Source of the DNA: JAZKID01 sp963714065
GTDB lineage: Bacteria; Pseudomonadota; Alphaproteobacteria; Rhizobiales; UBA4765
DNA length: 64,000 nucleotides
Assembly: GCA_963714065.1 (NCBI GenBank)
Contig: OY970226.1
Location: forward strand, 248,001 to 312,000
Reading direction: 5' to 3'
The position numbers and the translations under genes are program-made. Below the pieces are notes generated by a model that saw only the letters and a list, made by a program, of their open reading frames with translations, was not told the DNA's origin and did not search any database. This document shows, one piece after another, positions 25,118 to 34,425 of this stretch. Each line of letters opens with the position of its first letter. Within the stretch, counting starts at the first letter, position 1.

Positions 25118-27759
25118 TCACGCTGCATTGAGAGCCTTTTCGATTGCGTCAAGCGCAGCCTTCGCCTGTTCGGCGTGCGGCCCGCCGGCTTGCGCCAGAT
25201 CGGGGCGGCCACCACCGCCCTTGCCACCCAAAGGCGCAGCACCTGCCCGCACCAGTTCGACCGCACTGAAGCGTTTTGTCAGATCGTCCGTGACACCGAC
25301 GACAAGCGCTGCCTTGCCGTCATTCACGCCGACAAAGGCGACGATACCGGAGCCGACTTGCTTCTTGCCTTCATCGACAAGGCTTTTCAAATCGTTCGGC
25401 GCGACATTCTCTATGACACGCGCAAGATAGGTCACGCCGGCAATAGTTTGCGTATCGCCGCCGGAACCGCCAAGCGCGGATTTCTTGCGCAGTGCCATAT
25501 TTTCACGCTCGAGCTCGCGGCGTTCATCAAGAAGTTTTTCAAGCCTGGCGTTCACTTCATGCGGCATGGCCTTAAGTAGAGTTGCGACCGCTTCCAGCCG
25601 CTGCGTGCGCTCGCGAAGCCAGTCGTGCGCGGCCTCGCCGCTCAGCGCCTCGATGCGCCGCACACCAGCCGACACGCCGTTTTCTGATGTTATTACGATA
25701 GAACCTATATCTCCCGTGCGCATCACATGCGTACCGCCGCAAAGTTCGGACGACCAGAATTTTCCGGCCTCCTCCGGCCCCATGGAGACAACACGTACTT
25801 CATCGCCGTATTTTTCGCCGAACAATGCGCGCGCACCGGAAGCGATTGCCGCATCGACCGGCATCAGACGTGTTACCACGGCAGAATTATTGCGTACCAT
25901 ATCGTTCGAAAGTTTTTCGGCCCTGTCGATTTCTTTCGGTGCGATCTGCTTTGGATGCGAGATATCGAAGCGCAGGCGATCTGGCGCAACGAGCGAGCCC
26001 TTTTGCGCGACATGATCGCCGAGGATTTGCCGCAGCGCTTCATGCAAGAGATGCGTTGCCGAATGATTGGCGCGGATCTTGTTGCGGCGCGCGACATCGA
26101 CACGCAGTTCCAGTGCATCACCGACTTTCACGGCGCCTTTCCGCATTTTCACCTTATGTGCATACAAATCGCCGACTTTTTCTGTGTGTCCAGCACGTCG
26201 AGTTCGGCGTTCGCGCTGCGCATGATGCCGCTATCGCCCACCTGGCCGCCCGACTCGGCGTAAAACGGCGTCTGATTGAGGATGACAAAACCTTCCTCGC
26301 CGGTTTTCAAACCGCCCGTTTCCTTGGCGTCAAACAGCAGTGCCGTGACCACGCCTTCGGCCTCGGTATAATCGTAACCGAGAAATTCGGTAGCGCCGAC
26401 TTTCTCGCGCAAGGAGAACCACACCTGCTCGGTTGCGGTTTCGCCGGAACCCGCCCATGCCGCGCGTGCTTTTTGTTTTTGTGCATTCATCGCAGAATCA
26501 AAAGTTTTTACATCGACACTTATGCCACGCTTTTTGAGTGCATCCTGCGTAAGGTCGAGCGGAAAACCGTAAGTATCATACAACGCAAAAGCTGTGTCAC
26601 CGGAGAGTAAGGCGCCCTGCTTAAGGTTCTTCGTCGCCTCATCGAGCAAGGCAAGTCCACGTGTAAGTGTTTTATCGAAACGTTGCTCTTCGAGCTTTAA
26701 TGTATCTTCGATCAGCGATTTGCTCTGAATGAGTTCGGGATAAGCATCGCCCATCTGTTGAACAAGTGTTGGCACTAGTTTCCACATCAGCTGCTCACCC
26801 GCTCTTACACCGAGGTGCAAACTGTGGCGCATGGCCCGGCGCATAATACGGCGGAGCACATAGCCGCGCCCCTCGTTCGACGGTAAAACGCCTTCGGCGA
26901 TCAGAAAAGAACTTGCACGCAAGTGATCAGCAATGACGCGAAACGAAAATTTATCCTCGCCTTTTGGATCGCTCATAGTTTCATTAGCGATTGCAGAAAT
27001 AAGAGAACAAAAGAGATCCGTATCGTAATTATCGTGCACGCCCTGCAGCACGGCCGAAATACGCTCGAGCCCCATGCCGGTATCGATGGACGGTTTGGGC
27101 AGACTAATGCGACCGCCGCCGGGCTGTTCCTCATATTGCATGAAGACGAGATTCCAGATTTCCACAAAACGGTCACCGTCCGCATTCGCGCTGCCTGGCG
27201 GGCCGCCGGGAATTTTGTCGCCATGATCGAAAAAGATTTCCGAGCAAGGCCCGCAGGGACCGGTATCGCCCATACGCCAGAAATTGTCGTTCGTCGGAAT
27301 GCGGATGATCTTACTTTCGGGCAGGCCTGCAATTTTCTTCCAGAGATCCAACGCTTCGCCGTCTTCGGAAAATACCGTAACAGTCAGCCTGTCTTTCGAA
27401 ATGGCAAACTCTTTCGTGATCAGGTTCCAGGCAAGCTCAATGGCACGATCCTTGAAATAATCGCCGAAGGAAAAATTGCCCAGCATTTCGAAAAAAGTAT
27501 GGTGGCGCGCCGTGTAGCCGACATTTTCGAGATCGTTATGCTTACCGCCTGCGCGCACGCATTTTTGCGAGGAGGCGACCGTTTTATAGGGGCGTTTCTC
27601 CATGCCCGTAAAAATATTCTTGAACTGCACCATGCCCGCATTGGTGAACATTAAGGTGGGGTCGTTGCGCGGGACAAGCGGGCTCGAGGACACGATCTCG
27701 TGCCCCTCGCGTCTGAAGTAATCCAAAAATAGGCTACGTATATCGTTGAGCCTGCGCAT
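25118..27759 (-). CDS. alaS: Alanyl-tRNA synthetase, frame-disrupted by one base
   Basis: AlaRS is seen in two overlapping frames. The N-terminal ~535 residues (start ATG at 27759, MRRLNDIRSLFLDYFRREGH) contain the class II catalytic core and the tRNA-recognition region and end in a false stop at 26149. The C-terminal part resumes as VGDLYAHKVKMRKG and contains the editing-site motif NHSATHLLHEALRQ, a second editing motif SSELCGGTHV and the C-Ala domain with a glycine-rich GGKGGGGRPDLAQAGG. Joining needs one extra A in the run of five A at 26177-26181, giving QKKVGDLY and about 880 residues, the normal length. The gene is essential, so a homopolymer sequencing error is the likeliest cause. 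A -1 shift on AAA-AAG is the biological alternative. It lies downstream of recA. Confidence 0.9.
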
Positions 27760-27895
27760 CTGTCCGGTCCCTGACCCCACAAGAGAAGAGGCTCACTTGT
27801 AGCGGTCAGGTCCGGCAGTTGTCCAGCAAACGATCAGGAGAGGGGTGTCGTTCGCCCGCTGAAATTCACGACAATCTTGGTAAAAATCTTGGCAA

Positions 27896-28978
27896 TCAGT
27901 CTTCCGCTCCGGCTTCTTCGCTCTCTTCCTCGACCTTGAGCATGCGGTCGGCGATCAGACCGGCATTCTGGCGCAGCGCCGCCTCGATCTTTGCTGCGAC
28001 CTGCGGATTTTCCTTGAGGAAGGTCTTGGCGTTTTCGCGCCCCTGACCGATCCGCTGGCTGTCATAGGAGAACCAGGAGCCGGATTTTTCAACCAGACCC
28101 GCTTTGACGCCAAGATCGATCAGCTCGCCCGTCTTCGAAATGCCTGCGCCATACATGATGTCGAACTCGACCTGTTTGAACGGCGGAGCCACCTTGTTCT
28201 TGACGACCTTGACGCGTGTCTGGTTGCCCACAACTTCCTCGCCATCCTTGATAGCGCCGATGCGGCGGATGTCGAGACGGACCGAAGCATAGAATTTCAG
28301 GGCATTGCCGCCCGACGTGGTCTCGGGCGAGCCGTACATGACGCCGATCTTCATGCGGATCTGGTTGATAAAGACGACCATGGTGCGCGAGCGCGAAATG
28401 GAAGCGGTGAGCTTGCGTAACGCCTGGCTCATTAAGCGGGCCTGCAGGCCGGGCTGGCTTTCGCCCATTTCGCCTTCGAGTTCGGCTTTCGGCACGAGTG
28501 CCGCCACAGAATCGATAACAAGAATATCGACTGCGCCGGAACGCACCAGCGTATCGGCGATTTCAAGCGCCTGCTCGCCCGAATCCGGCTGCGAGATTAG
28601 AAGCTCGTCGACATTGACGTTCAATTTCCGTGCATAAACGGGATCCAGTGCATGCTCGGCATCCACAAAGGCGCAGATACCACCGCGTTTTTGCGCCTCG
28701 CTGATACAATGCAGGGCCAGCGTCGTCTTGCCCGAGGATTCGGGACCATAGATTTCGACCACACGCCCGCGCGGCAGACCGCCGATGCCAAGCGCAATAT
28801 CGAGCGAGAGGGAGCCTGTGGGAATGGCTTCGACCTCGACAGGTTTGCTGCCGGAACCGAGCCGCATGATTGAACCCTTGCCGAAATTACGTTCGATCTG
28901 CGACAGCGCTGCATCCAGCGCCTTGGCTTTATCGCCGGTTGGTGTTTCTACGACTTTCAGATGACTTTCTTTCGACAT
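27896..28978 (-). CDS. recA: Recombinase RecA
   Basis: I start RecA at 28978, after GAGGAGAGGGAC; the longer frame to 29047 adds 23 unconserved residues. The 360-residue protein has Walker A GPESSGKT (78-85), Walker B LLVIDSVAAL-like ILVIDSVAALV, the L2 loop GNALKFYASVRLDIRR and an acidic C-terminus (EEESEEAGAED). RecA forms filaments on single-stranded DNA for strand exchange and activates LexA self-cleavage. No alphaproteobacterial GTTC-N7-GTTC box is visible upstream. An AT-rich inverted repeat lies about 75 bases before the start. Confidence 0.99.
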   Translation of the reverse strand: MSKESHLKVVETPTGDKAKALDAALSQIERNFGKGSIMRLGSGSKPVEVEAIPTGSLSLDIALGIGGLPRGRVVEIYGPESSGKTTLALHCISEAQKRGGICAFVDAEHALDPVYARKLNVNVDELLISQPDSGEQALEIADTLVRSGAVDILVIDSVAALVPKAELEGEMGESQPGLQARLMSQALRKLTASISRSRTMVVFINQIRMKIGVMYGSPETTSGGNALKFYASVRLDIRRIGAIKDGEEVVGNQTRVKVVKNKVAPPFKQVEFDIMYGAGISKTGELIDLGVKAGLVEKSGSWFSYDSQRIGQGRENAKTFLKENPQVAAKIEAALRQNAGLIADRMLKVEEESEEAGAED

Positions 28979-29049
28979 GTCCCTCTCCTCAGGTTCGGTA
29001 TGCGATTTAGTGAAAACTGGTGTACCTGTTTTGTTCTCGCCCGTCAAGC

Positions 29050-29072
29050 CTAAAATTTGAACTAAATTTTAG
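29050..29072. promoter_or_regulatory. Inverted repeat in the recA promoter region
   Basis: CTAAAATTT (29050-29058) and AAATTTTAG (29064-29072) form a 9-bp inverted repeat around GAACT, 72-94 bases upstream of the recA ATG. It could be an operator or part of an AT-rich promoter. Sixteen of its bases recur upstream of the orphan gene at 11462. Confidence 0.35.
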
Positions 29073-29176
29073 CGGATTATTTACGAACGCAGGTGGCATT
29101 AACCGTCTCTCCTTTAACCTGACGCCCATATAAGAAAAAGCAGCTAAACTTGCCAAAGATTTTAAAGGATATACGA

Positions 29177-29572
29177 ATGACGAATAACGATCCCATCAAC
29201 AAGACAATGCTGAGCGGCTGCGTGAGGGACTGCCGGAATAATGATCCGGATTATCTAACCTTTTTGCGTAAGGTTTTGGCGGAGCATACCAAAAAACCTC
29301 ATATTCTTGAAGAAGAGACCGCTGGCAGGTTTATTGCAAAATACGAGAGACAAATTCATGGCGCGAGCAGAAACAGTATTCTCGAATACAATGAGCTTGC
29401 TCCTTTGTTCAAAATCCTAGCCCAGGAATTACGCCAAGAATTACGCAAGGAACAAGATGCGATTAAAGAAAATCGTGAACCTACAGGCGCCCAATGCCAG
29501 CGCATACTGGACCTTGAACAGGAAATTGCCGCATGCGAGCGTTTTGCAATTAAGCTTGCCGCTCGATCATAA
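29177..29572 (+). CDS. Small orphan protein, mostly helical
   Basis: I use the ATG at 29177, eight bases after AAAGGA, for a 131-residue product. It is not recognised. ASRNSILEYNELAPLF (63-78) has the I-x-x-x-E-L spacing of an EF-hand loop, but only Ser and Asn would serve as ligands. The second half is a long charged helix with a repeated QELR (LAQELRQELRKEQDA) that could form a coiled coil. Three of its four cysteines lie at Cys15, Cys19 and one in QCQRIL. It has no signal peptide. It is divergent from recA and followed by 120 bases with nothing identified. Confidence 0.5.
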   Translation: MTNNDPINKTMLSGCVRDCRNNDPDYLTFLRKVLAEHTKKPHILEEETAGRFIAKYERQIHGASRNSILEYNELAPLFKILAQELRQELRKEQDAIKENREPTGAQCQRILDLEQEIAACERFAIKLAARS

Positions 29573-29695
29573 ACATAGGCACACCGCACGGCTTTAGTTT
29601 GTATAAGTAGAAGAATTTATTGCCGATGAAATACAAAACTGCGATTTAACGAAAACCATCTGAATTTTATAGCCGGGGCATAAAATAATAAAATA

Positions 29696-30994
29696 ATGAA
29701 TTCAGAAAAAACGGAATCCGACTCCCCCACCCTTTTCAAAATTCTGCTTACCGTCGCGGGTGAGCGGTTTAGCGTTTACGGCATCAAGGCGCTGCTCATT
29801 CTCTATGTCGTCAAGGCGCTATCTTTCGATAATATTGCGGCCGGGCAGCTCTTCGGCCTGTTCTCCGGGTTGATTGCCGCCACACCCTTGCTGGGCGGTT
29901 ATCTTGCCGACCGTTATCTCGGCCATCGCCGCAGCATTATTCTTGGCTGTGCGCTGATGACCATTGGCCAGGTTTTTCTTTACGATGGACAACTCCATCT
30001 TTTAATCTGCGGCCTGCTGATTTTCATTCTGGGCACAGGCCTGTTCGAGCCGAGCATTACTGCCATTCTCGGCTGGCTGTCGCCGAAAGACGGCAAGGCC
30101 AAGGAAAGCAATTACATGCTGTATCTGATGGCGGTGAATGCAGGCTCGCTCACGGCAACATTGGTCTGCGCCTGGATCGCCACCTATTATTCGTGGGCAG
30201 CAGCGTTCATGACCTCCACGCTCGGCACAGTGCTGGGACTTGTGCTGATGGCCTTCACACGCCTGCCTGAACATGTGAAGCAGCATGAGCAAAACGCGAA
30301 AGATAGAAAATCGCGCTCTCCACCTTCGACCGAAGACAAGGGCCGCATTCTTACGATTATCGCGCTTGCCGTCTTTGGCGTGCTTTTCACTGTCACATAT
30401 GAGCAGGCATGGTCCTCGTTGATGATTTTCGCCGAGCGTTATACGGACAGGCACATTTTCGGCTACGAATTCCCCGCTCCCTATTTTCAGGTGATCGACC
30501 CGGTGATCGTGATCGTGCTGGGCCTTTTCTTTCTCAAATTTTTGCGCAATCTCGGCCAGCGCGGCAGGAAGCCGGCGGAAATTCTGAAAATGGCCATGGG
30601 CCTCGCATTTTTGGGCGCATGCTATGCAGTTCTTGTTGTCGGCATGTTGATGTTTAGCGATGGTGCCGTACTTAAATTAAACGCAACCTGGATGTTGGCC
30701 TCAGTTTTCCTTGCTACCGTTTCGCAATTCTTTTTCATTCCTGTTGGCCTGACGTTGGTCAGCAAGCTCGCACCGCGCGGCTATACCGGCCTGATGATGG
30801 GCGTATGGTCTCTGTCTTTCGGTATCGGCAATTACATCGCCGGCGCACTTGTTGGTGCGATGGGAAACACGGTGCGCGATCTTGTTATTTTCTTCGCCGC
30901 GCAAGCGCTTTTATGTACGCTGGCTGTCGCTATTTTGCTGGCAACCAACAAACGCTTTCAGAGGCGGATAAATTCTTATGTGGCTACGAATTGA
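29696..30994 (+). CDS. Proton-dependent oligopeptide transporter (POT/PTR2 family)
   Basis: This 432-residue inner-membrane protein has about 12 hydrophobic helices. The first carries GERFSVYG (22-29), the E-x-E-R-F-S/Y-Y-G signature of POT carriers reduced to G-E-R-F. Loop 2-3 has GGYLADRYLGHRRSI, the usual POT/MFS motif. These carriers import di- and tripeptides with protons. It is slightly shorter than typical bacterial DtpA-like proteins (about 490), mainly in the loop before helix 7. No ribosome site is obvious before the ATG. A composite palindromic repeat follows the stop directly. Confidence 0.82.
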   Translation: MNSEKTESDSPTLFKILLTVAGERFSVYGIKALLILYVVKALSFDNIAAGQLFGLFSGLIAATPLLGGYLADRYLGHRRSIILGCALMTIGQVFLYDGQLHLLICGLLIFILGTGLFEPSITAILGWLSPKDGKAKESNYMLYLMAVNAGSLTATLVCAWIATYYSWAAAFMTSTLGTVLGLVLMAFTRLPEHVKQHEQNAKDRKSRSPPSTEDKGRILTIIALAVFGVLFTVTYEQAWSSLMIFAERYTDRHIFGYEFPAPYFQVIDPVIVIVLGLFFLKFLRNLGQRGRKPAEILKMAMGLAFLGACYAVLVVGMLMFSDGAVLKLNATWMLASVFLATVSQFFFIPVGLTLVSKLAPRGYTGLMMGVWSLSFGIGNYIAGALVGAMGNTVRDLVIFFAAQALLCTLAVAILLATNKRFQRRINSYVATN

Positions 30995-30997
30995 TTT

Positions 30998-31204
30998 CGT
31001 CATCCCCGCGAAGGCGGGGATCTAATATGTCATTCTGAGGCGAAGCCGAAGAACCTCTCTAAATCTATTATAAAAGGCCGAGATCCTTCGCTGCGCTCAG
31101 GATGACATTTTATTCTTAGATCCCCGCCCACACAACTCGGATATATCCGAGTTGTGTATTAACAATGCCCACATCGGACATGCCCGATGTGGATGGGGAT
31201 GACG
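30998..31204. repeat. Composite palindromic repeat upstream of gltX (one element inserted in another)
   Basis: Outer arms CGTCATCCCC (30998-31007) and GGGGATGACG (31195-31204) enclose a CCCCGC/GCGGGG hairpin (31004-31019). A second complete element follows, with arms TGTCATTCTGAG (31028-31039) and CTCAGGATGACA (31096-31107). Then come two 26-nt palindromes at 31131-31156 and 31168-31193. GGGGATCTAA (31016-31025) also matches TTAGATCCCC (31116-31125), as if the inner element had split an older hairpin. It ends 20 bases before the gltX ATG. Confidence 0.85.
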
Positions 31205-31224
31205 ATTTATGTATATATGAAATC

Positions 31225-32559
31225 ATGACCTCCATCGTCCGCTTCGCCCCCTCGCCCACCGGCTATCTGCATATCGGCAATGCGCGTACGGCCTTGTTCA
31301 ACTGGCTGTTCGCGCTGAAGCAAGATGGCAAGTTCATCCTGCGGCTGGACGATACCGATCAGGAACGCTCGAAGAAGGAATATGCCGAGGCGATCGTCGA
31401 GGATCTGGCCTGGCTTGGCATTTCACCGCATCTTGTCGCGGCGCAGTCGGCCCGCGTCGCTCTTTACGATGCGGCGGTGGAGAAGCTGAAGCGCGCCGCT
31501 CGCCTCTATCCCTGTTACGAGACACCGGATGAGCTGGAGCGTCGCCGCAAGCGGCAGATGGCGCGTGGCCTGCCTCCGGTCTATGATCGCGCCGCGCTGA
31601 AGCTCACGCCCGAGGAAAAGGCCGGGCTGGAAGCTGAAGGCCGCAAACCGCATTGGCGCTTCATGCTGAACCCCGGCAGGATCGCGTTCCACGACCTTGT
31701 TCGCGGGCCGGTGGAGGTGGATGCGGAAAGCCTGTCCGACCCGGTACTGGTGCGCGCGGACGGTTCCTATCTCTACACCCTGCCCTCGGTGGTCGACGAT
31801 ATCGATATGGGCATCACCCATGTCATCCGCGGCGAAGATCATGTGGCCAATACCGGCGTGCAGATCCAGATTTTCGAGGCGCTGGGAGGCAAACCGCCCG
31901 TTTTCGCCCATCATAACCTGCTCACCACGGCGAACGGCGAAGGTCTTTCCAAACGCTCCGGCGCGCTTTCATTGCGTTCCTTACGGGAAAGCGGGCTCGA
32001 GCCGATGGCGGTGGCAAGCCTTGCCGTGCTCACAGGCTCGTCGGAAGACGTGAAGCCTTATACGAACCTGAAGGACCTCGCGCAGCATCTTGATTTCTCA
32101 CATGTTTCCAAAAGTGCCGCCAAATTCGATCCGAACGACCTGCAAGCTCTCAATGGCGCCCTGCTGCATGCCATGCCTTATGCCGAGGCAGAAGCGCGGC
32201 TGAAGGCTTTAGGGGTCAGCACCAGCGAGACTTTCTGGAATGCCATACGCGCCAATCTGAAGCAGTTTTCAGATGTGAAGCTGTGGATGGATATTATCAG
32301 CCAACCGAAGCACGCCATGGTCTCCGACAAGGCCTTTATCGATGAAGCCGCAAGGCTGCTGCCGCCGCCGCCATGGAATGAAGAAAGCTGGAAACAGTGG
32401 ACCGGCGCGTTAAAGGAAAAAACCGGTCGCAAGGGAAAAGATCTCTTCCTGCCGCTGCGGCTCGCCCTGACCGGGTTGGAACACGGGCCCGATATGGCAC
32501 AGCTCCTGCCGCTTATCTCACCTGAAGTGGTTCAGGAGAAACTCCGCGCAAGCCATTAG
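31225..32559 (+). CDS. gltX: Glutamyl-tRNA synthetase
   Basis: I start it at 31225 (MTSIVRFAPSPTGYLHIGNA); the longer frame only reads through the palindromic repeat. The 444-residue class I synthetase has the HIGN signature (16-19), the LDDTDQERSKKEY motif and the KMSKS-like LSKRSG (241-246). It lacks an extended anticodon-binding region, typical of the ~440-450 residue alphaproteobacterial enzymes. Species with two such enzymes split work between tRNA-Glu and tRNA-Gln, and which role applies here cannot be told. A second copy is not in this window. Its 3' end overlaps the convergent DUF2865 gene by 47 bases. Confidence 0.95.
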   Translation: MTSIVRFAPSPTGYLHIGNARTALFNWLFALKQDGKFILRLDDTDQERSKKEYAEAIVEDLAWLGISPHLVAAQSARVALYDAAVEKLKRAARLYPCYETPDELERRRKRQMARGLPPVYDRAALKLTPEEKAGLEAEGRKPHWRFMLNPGRIAFHDLVRGPVEVDAESLSDPVLVRADGSYLYTLPSVVDDIDMGITHVIRGEDHVANTGVQIQIFEALGGKPPVFAHHNLLTTANGEGLSKRSGALSLRSLRESGLEPMAVASLAVLTGSSEDVKPYTNLKDLAQHLDFSHVSKSAAKFDPNDLQALNGALLHAMPYAEAEARLKALGVSTSETFWNAIRANLKQFSDVKLWMDIISQPKHAMVSDKAFIDEAARLLPPPPWNEESWKQWTGALKEKTGRKGKDLFLPLRLALTGLEHGPDMAQLLPLISPEVVQEKLRASH

Positions 32560-33469
32560 AATTTGTTGATTTTTGCGCCCTGTTACTTGGCCCCACAATG
32601 ATAGGCGCACTGCGATAGATTTCCACCTCGTTATTGGCCGGAGGCGGCGCAGGCGGTTTAACCGCTTTCTGCGCCTGAGGCACCGGCTGCGAATTGAGGG
32701 TGTCGGCCTGCCCATTATTATCAGGCAAGGCGGCCTCACAGGTACATTCCTTCATGTAGCGCTTGCGGAACAGGAAGGCATTCGGAAGTGCCGTATAGGG
32801 CTCCCCGCCGAGCGATTTGGCCGTCTCGCTACCCTCCCCGGTGCGGTTGATATACAATGATACCGCCTGCTTGGGGCATGAAGCATTGCACATTTCTTCA
32901 TCCTGTCCGAAATTGCCCGGACGCGCCGCAAAGCTGATGGGCCAATAGAAGCCATCGCAGGTCCGTACGCACAGGGTACGGTAATTCCCACCGCCATCGA
33001 AGGTGATCGTGCGGCCATCGTCAGGCGCGCTGCGCCAGCGCTGGCTTTCCGTACCTCCGCCCTCGCGGTAAAGCTCCTGAAACAGGCCCGGATTGCGCGC
33101 GCCTTCTGTGGCCTTGTCCCAGTCCTGCTGGCCGGTGCCATTCATGCAGCCCTGACGACGCAATTCTTCCATGATCTGCTGCCGCTCGCGACTCAGATTG
33201 CTGTTGCCGAGGCCTGAGGCCTGCATGGTCCTGATCTGCACAGAAAGCTCCTGGCAGCCAGGCGCCGTCGGCACCCGGGGACAGCCCATGTGGTCATACA
33301 TGGCCCACGCATTATCCAGCTCTTCTTCGCTTGCCGACTGGCCGCCGAAGGCCTCGATTTCATCGAGCCTGTCGAAAAGGCGGACGCATTCGGTTTCTGC
33401 ATGCAGCAGGCCCGGCAGGCCTGCCACCATGGCAAGGCTCGTCATCAACAGGGTTAGAAAGCGACTCAT
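32513..33469 (-). CDS. Secreted DUF2865 domain protein
   Basis: I start it at 33469 (MSRFLTLLMTSLAM), giving a clean signal peptide ending near GLLHA and a periplasmic protein of about 295 residues. The central part has the DUF2865 cysteine pattern: YRTLCVRTCDGFYWPIS, EEMCNASCPKQAVSLYINR, then GEPYTALPNAFLFRK and ECTCEAAL. The family is restricted largely to alphaproteobacteria and has no known function; its cysteines probably pair in the periplasm. The C-terminus is proline-rich and likely disordered. It overlaps the 3' end of gltX by 47 bases on the opposite strand. Confidence 0.8.
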   Translation of the reverse strand: MSRFLTLLMTSLAMVAGLPGLLHAETECVRLFDRLDEIEAFGGQSASEEELDNAWAMYDHMGCPRVPTAPGCQELSVQIRTMQASGLGNSNLSRERQQIMEELRRQGCMNGTGQQDWDKATEGARNPGLFQELYREGGGTESQRWRSAPDDGRTITFDGGGNYRTLCVRTCDGFYWPISFAARPGNFGQDEEMCNASCPKQAVSLYINRTGEGSETAKSLGGEPYTALPNAFLFRKRYMKECTCEAALPDNNGQADTLNSQPVPQAQKAVKPPAPPPANNEVEIYRSAPIIVGPSNRAQKSTNSNGLRGVSPEPLQVR

Positions 33470-33561
33470 CCACAGGCAGCATAACGCCGGCCAGAGGTTT
33501 TTGTGAGTCACAAGCCGGGGAAGAAATCAGCTATTTCTTGAAGCTATTTCCGGTATCCGGC

Positions 33562-33678
33562 TCAGGATTGCGACAGGGCTACGGCCGAAGACACAGGCTC
33601 CACCTGGCTGTAGGCAAAGCCTACAAAGAACAGGGCCATGGCAGACAGGACGAAAATGATCAGAGCGCGCTTTGCCAT
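33562..33678 (-). CDS. Predicted 38-residue single-span membrane peptide
   Basis: In the 347-base gap between the DUF2865 gene and ruvA, the minus strand encodes a 38-residue peptide. It has a basic start MAKRA, a hydrophobic span LIIFVLSAMALFFVGFAY and a polar tail SQVEPVSSAVALSQS. The layout is that of a small inner-membrane protein or an orphan signal peptide. No clear ribosome site is present, so it may be untranslated. The remaining bases on both sides show nothing I can identify. Confidence 0.4.
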   Translation of the reverse strand: MAKRALIIFVLSAMALFFVGFAYSQVEPVSSAVALSQS

Positions 33679-33816
33679 TGTATGTTTCAACCGATTGAGA
33701 AGGTAGACTTACAGGTCTTAAGGTTTAATGAAGCTATCCATTGTCTGATACGCATGAAAAATTCAATGTGCTTCTACTGGCATGACAAATAAAGAAATAA
33801 TAGGTTACATCGAACC

Positions 33817-34425
33817 ATGATCGGCAAGCTGAGAGGCATTATAGACGGCAAGGAGGACGACCACCTGACGCTCGACGTCAATGGCGTCGGCTATGAAGTG
33901 TTCTGCAACGCACGCACGCTGGCCGACCTGCCGCCGGAAGGTGAAGCGGCACTGCTGTGGATCGAAACCATCGTGCGCGAGGACTTTATCCGCCTTTACG
34001 GCTTCGCCTCGGCCGCCGAGCGCGCTTGGTTCCGCCTGCTGACGACCGTGCAGGGCGTGGGCGCAAAAGTGGCGCTCGCCATCCTTGCCACCCTGCGCAC
34101 GCATGAACTTTCGCGCGTCCTCGCCGCACAGGACAAAACGGCAATCGCCCGCGCGCCGGGCGTGGGCCCGAAACTCGCAGCCCGCATCGTGCAGGAGTTG
34201 AAGGACAAGACGCCGCATTCTACCGGCGCGTTTATCGAGCAGGATCTGGCGCGTATTAACGAGCCGGAGAATACGGCCCAGCGCGATGCCATCTCCGCCC
34301 TGGTCAATCTCGGCTATGCACCCATGCGTGCCTCCGAAGTGACGGCAAAATTACTGCAGGAGGGTGCTGCAAATGACACGCCGAACCTAATCCGCCGCGC
34401 CTTGAAAGAGCTGGCCGTGCGATGA
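33817..34425 (+). CDS. ruvA: Holliday junction branch migration complex subunit RuvA
   Basis: The 202-residue protein has the N-terminal OB fold (MIGKLRGIIDGKEDDHLTLD), two helix-hairpin-helix motifs (LTTVQGVGAKVALAIL and ARAPGVGPKLAARIV) and the flexible C-terminal domain (ALVNLGYAPMRASEV) that contacts RuvB. It binds four-way junctions as a tetramer. Its stop overlaps the ruvB start by four bases (ATGA), so the two are translationally coupled. ruvC is not visible upstream. Confidence 0.98.
   Translation: MIGKLRGIIDGKEDDHLTLDVNGVGYEVFCNARTLADLPPEGEAALLWIETIVREDFIRLYGFASAAERAWFRLLTTVQGVGAKVALAILATLRTHELSRVLAAQDKTAIARAPGVGPKLAARIVQELKDKTPHSTGAFIEQDLARINEPENTAQRDAISALVNLGYAPMRASEVTAKLLQEGAANDTPNLIRRALKELAVR

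Noticed and set aside
26171..26185. Programmed -1 frameshifting as the natural expression mode of alaS
   Set aside because: The heptamer is G-AAA-AAG rather than A-AAA-AAG, I see no strong SD-like or stem-loop stimulator, and two other genes nearby have similar indels, so a sequence error is more likely. Kept as an alternative only.
28979..29150. Classical alphaproteobacterial LexA box upstream of recA
   Set aside because: No GTTC-N7-GTTC or GAAC-N7-GAAC was found on either strand; only a different AT-rich inverted repeat is present.
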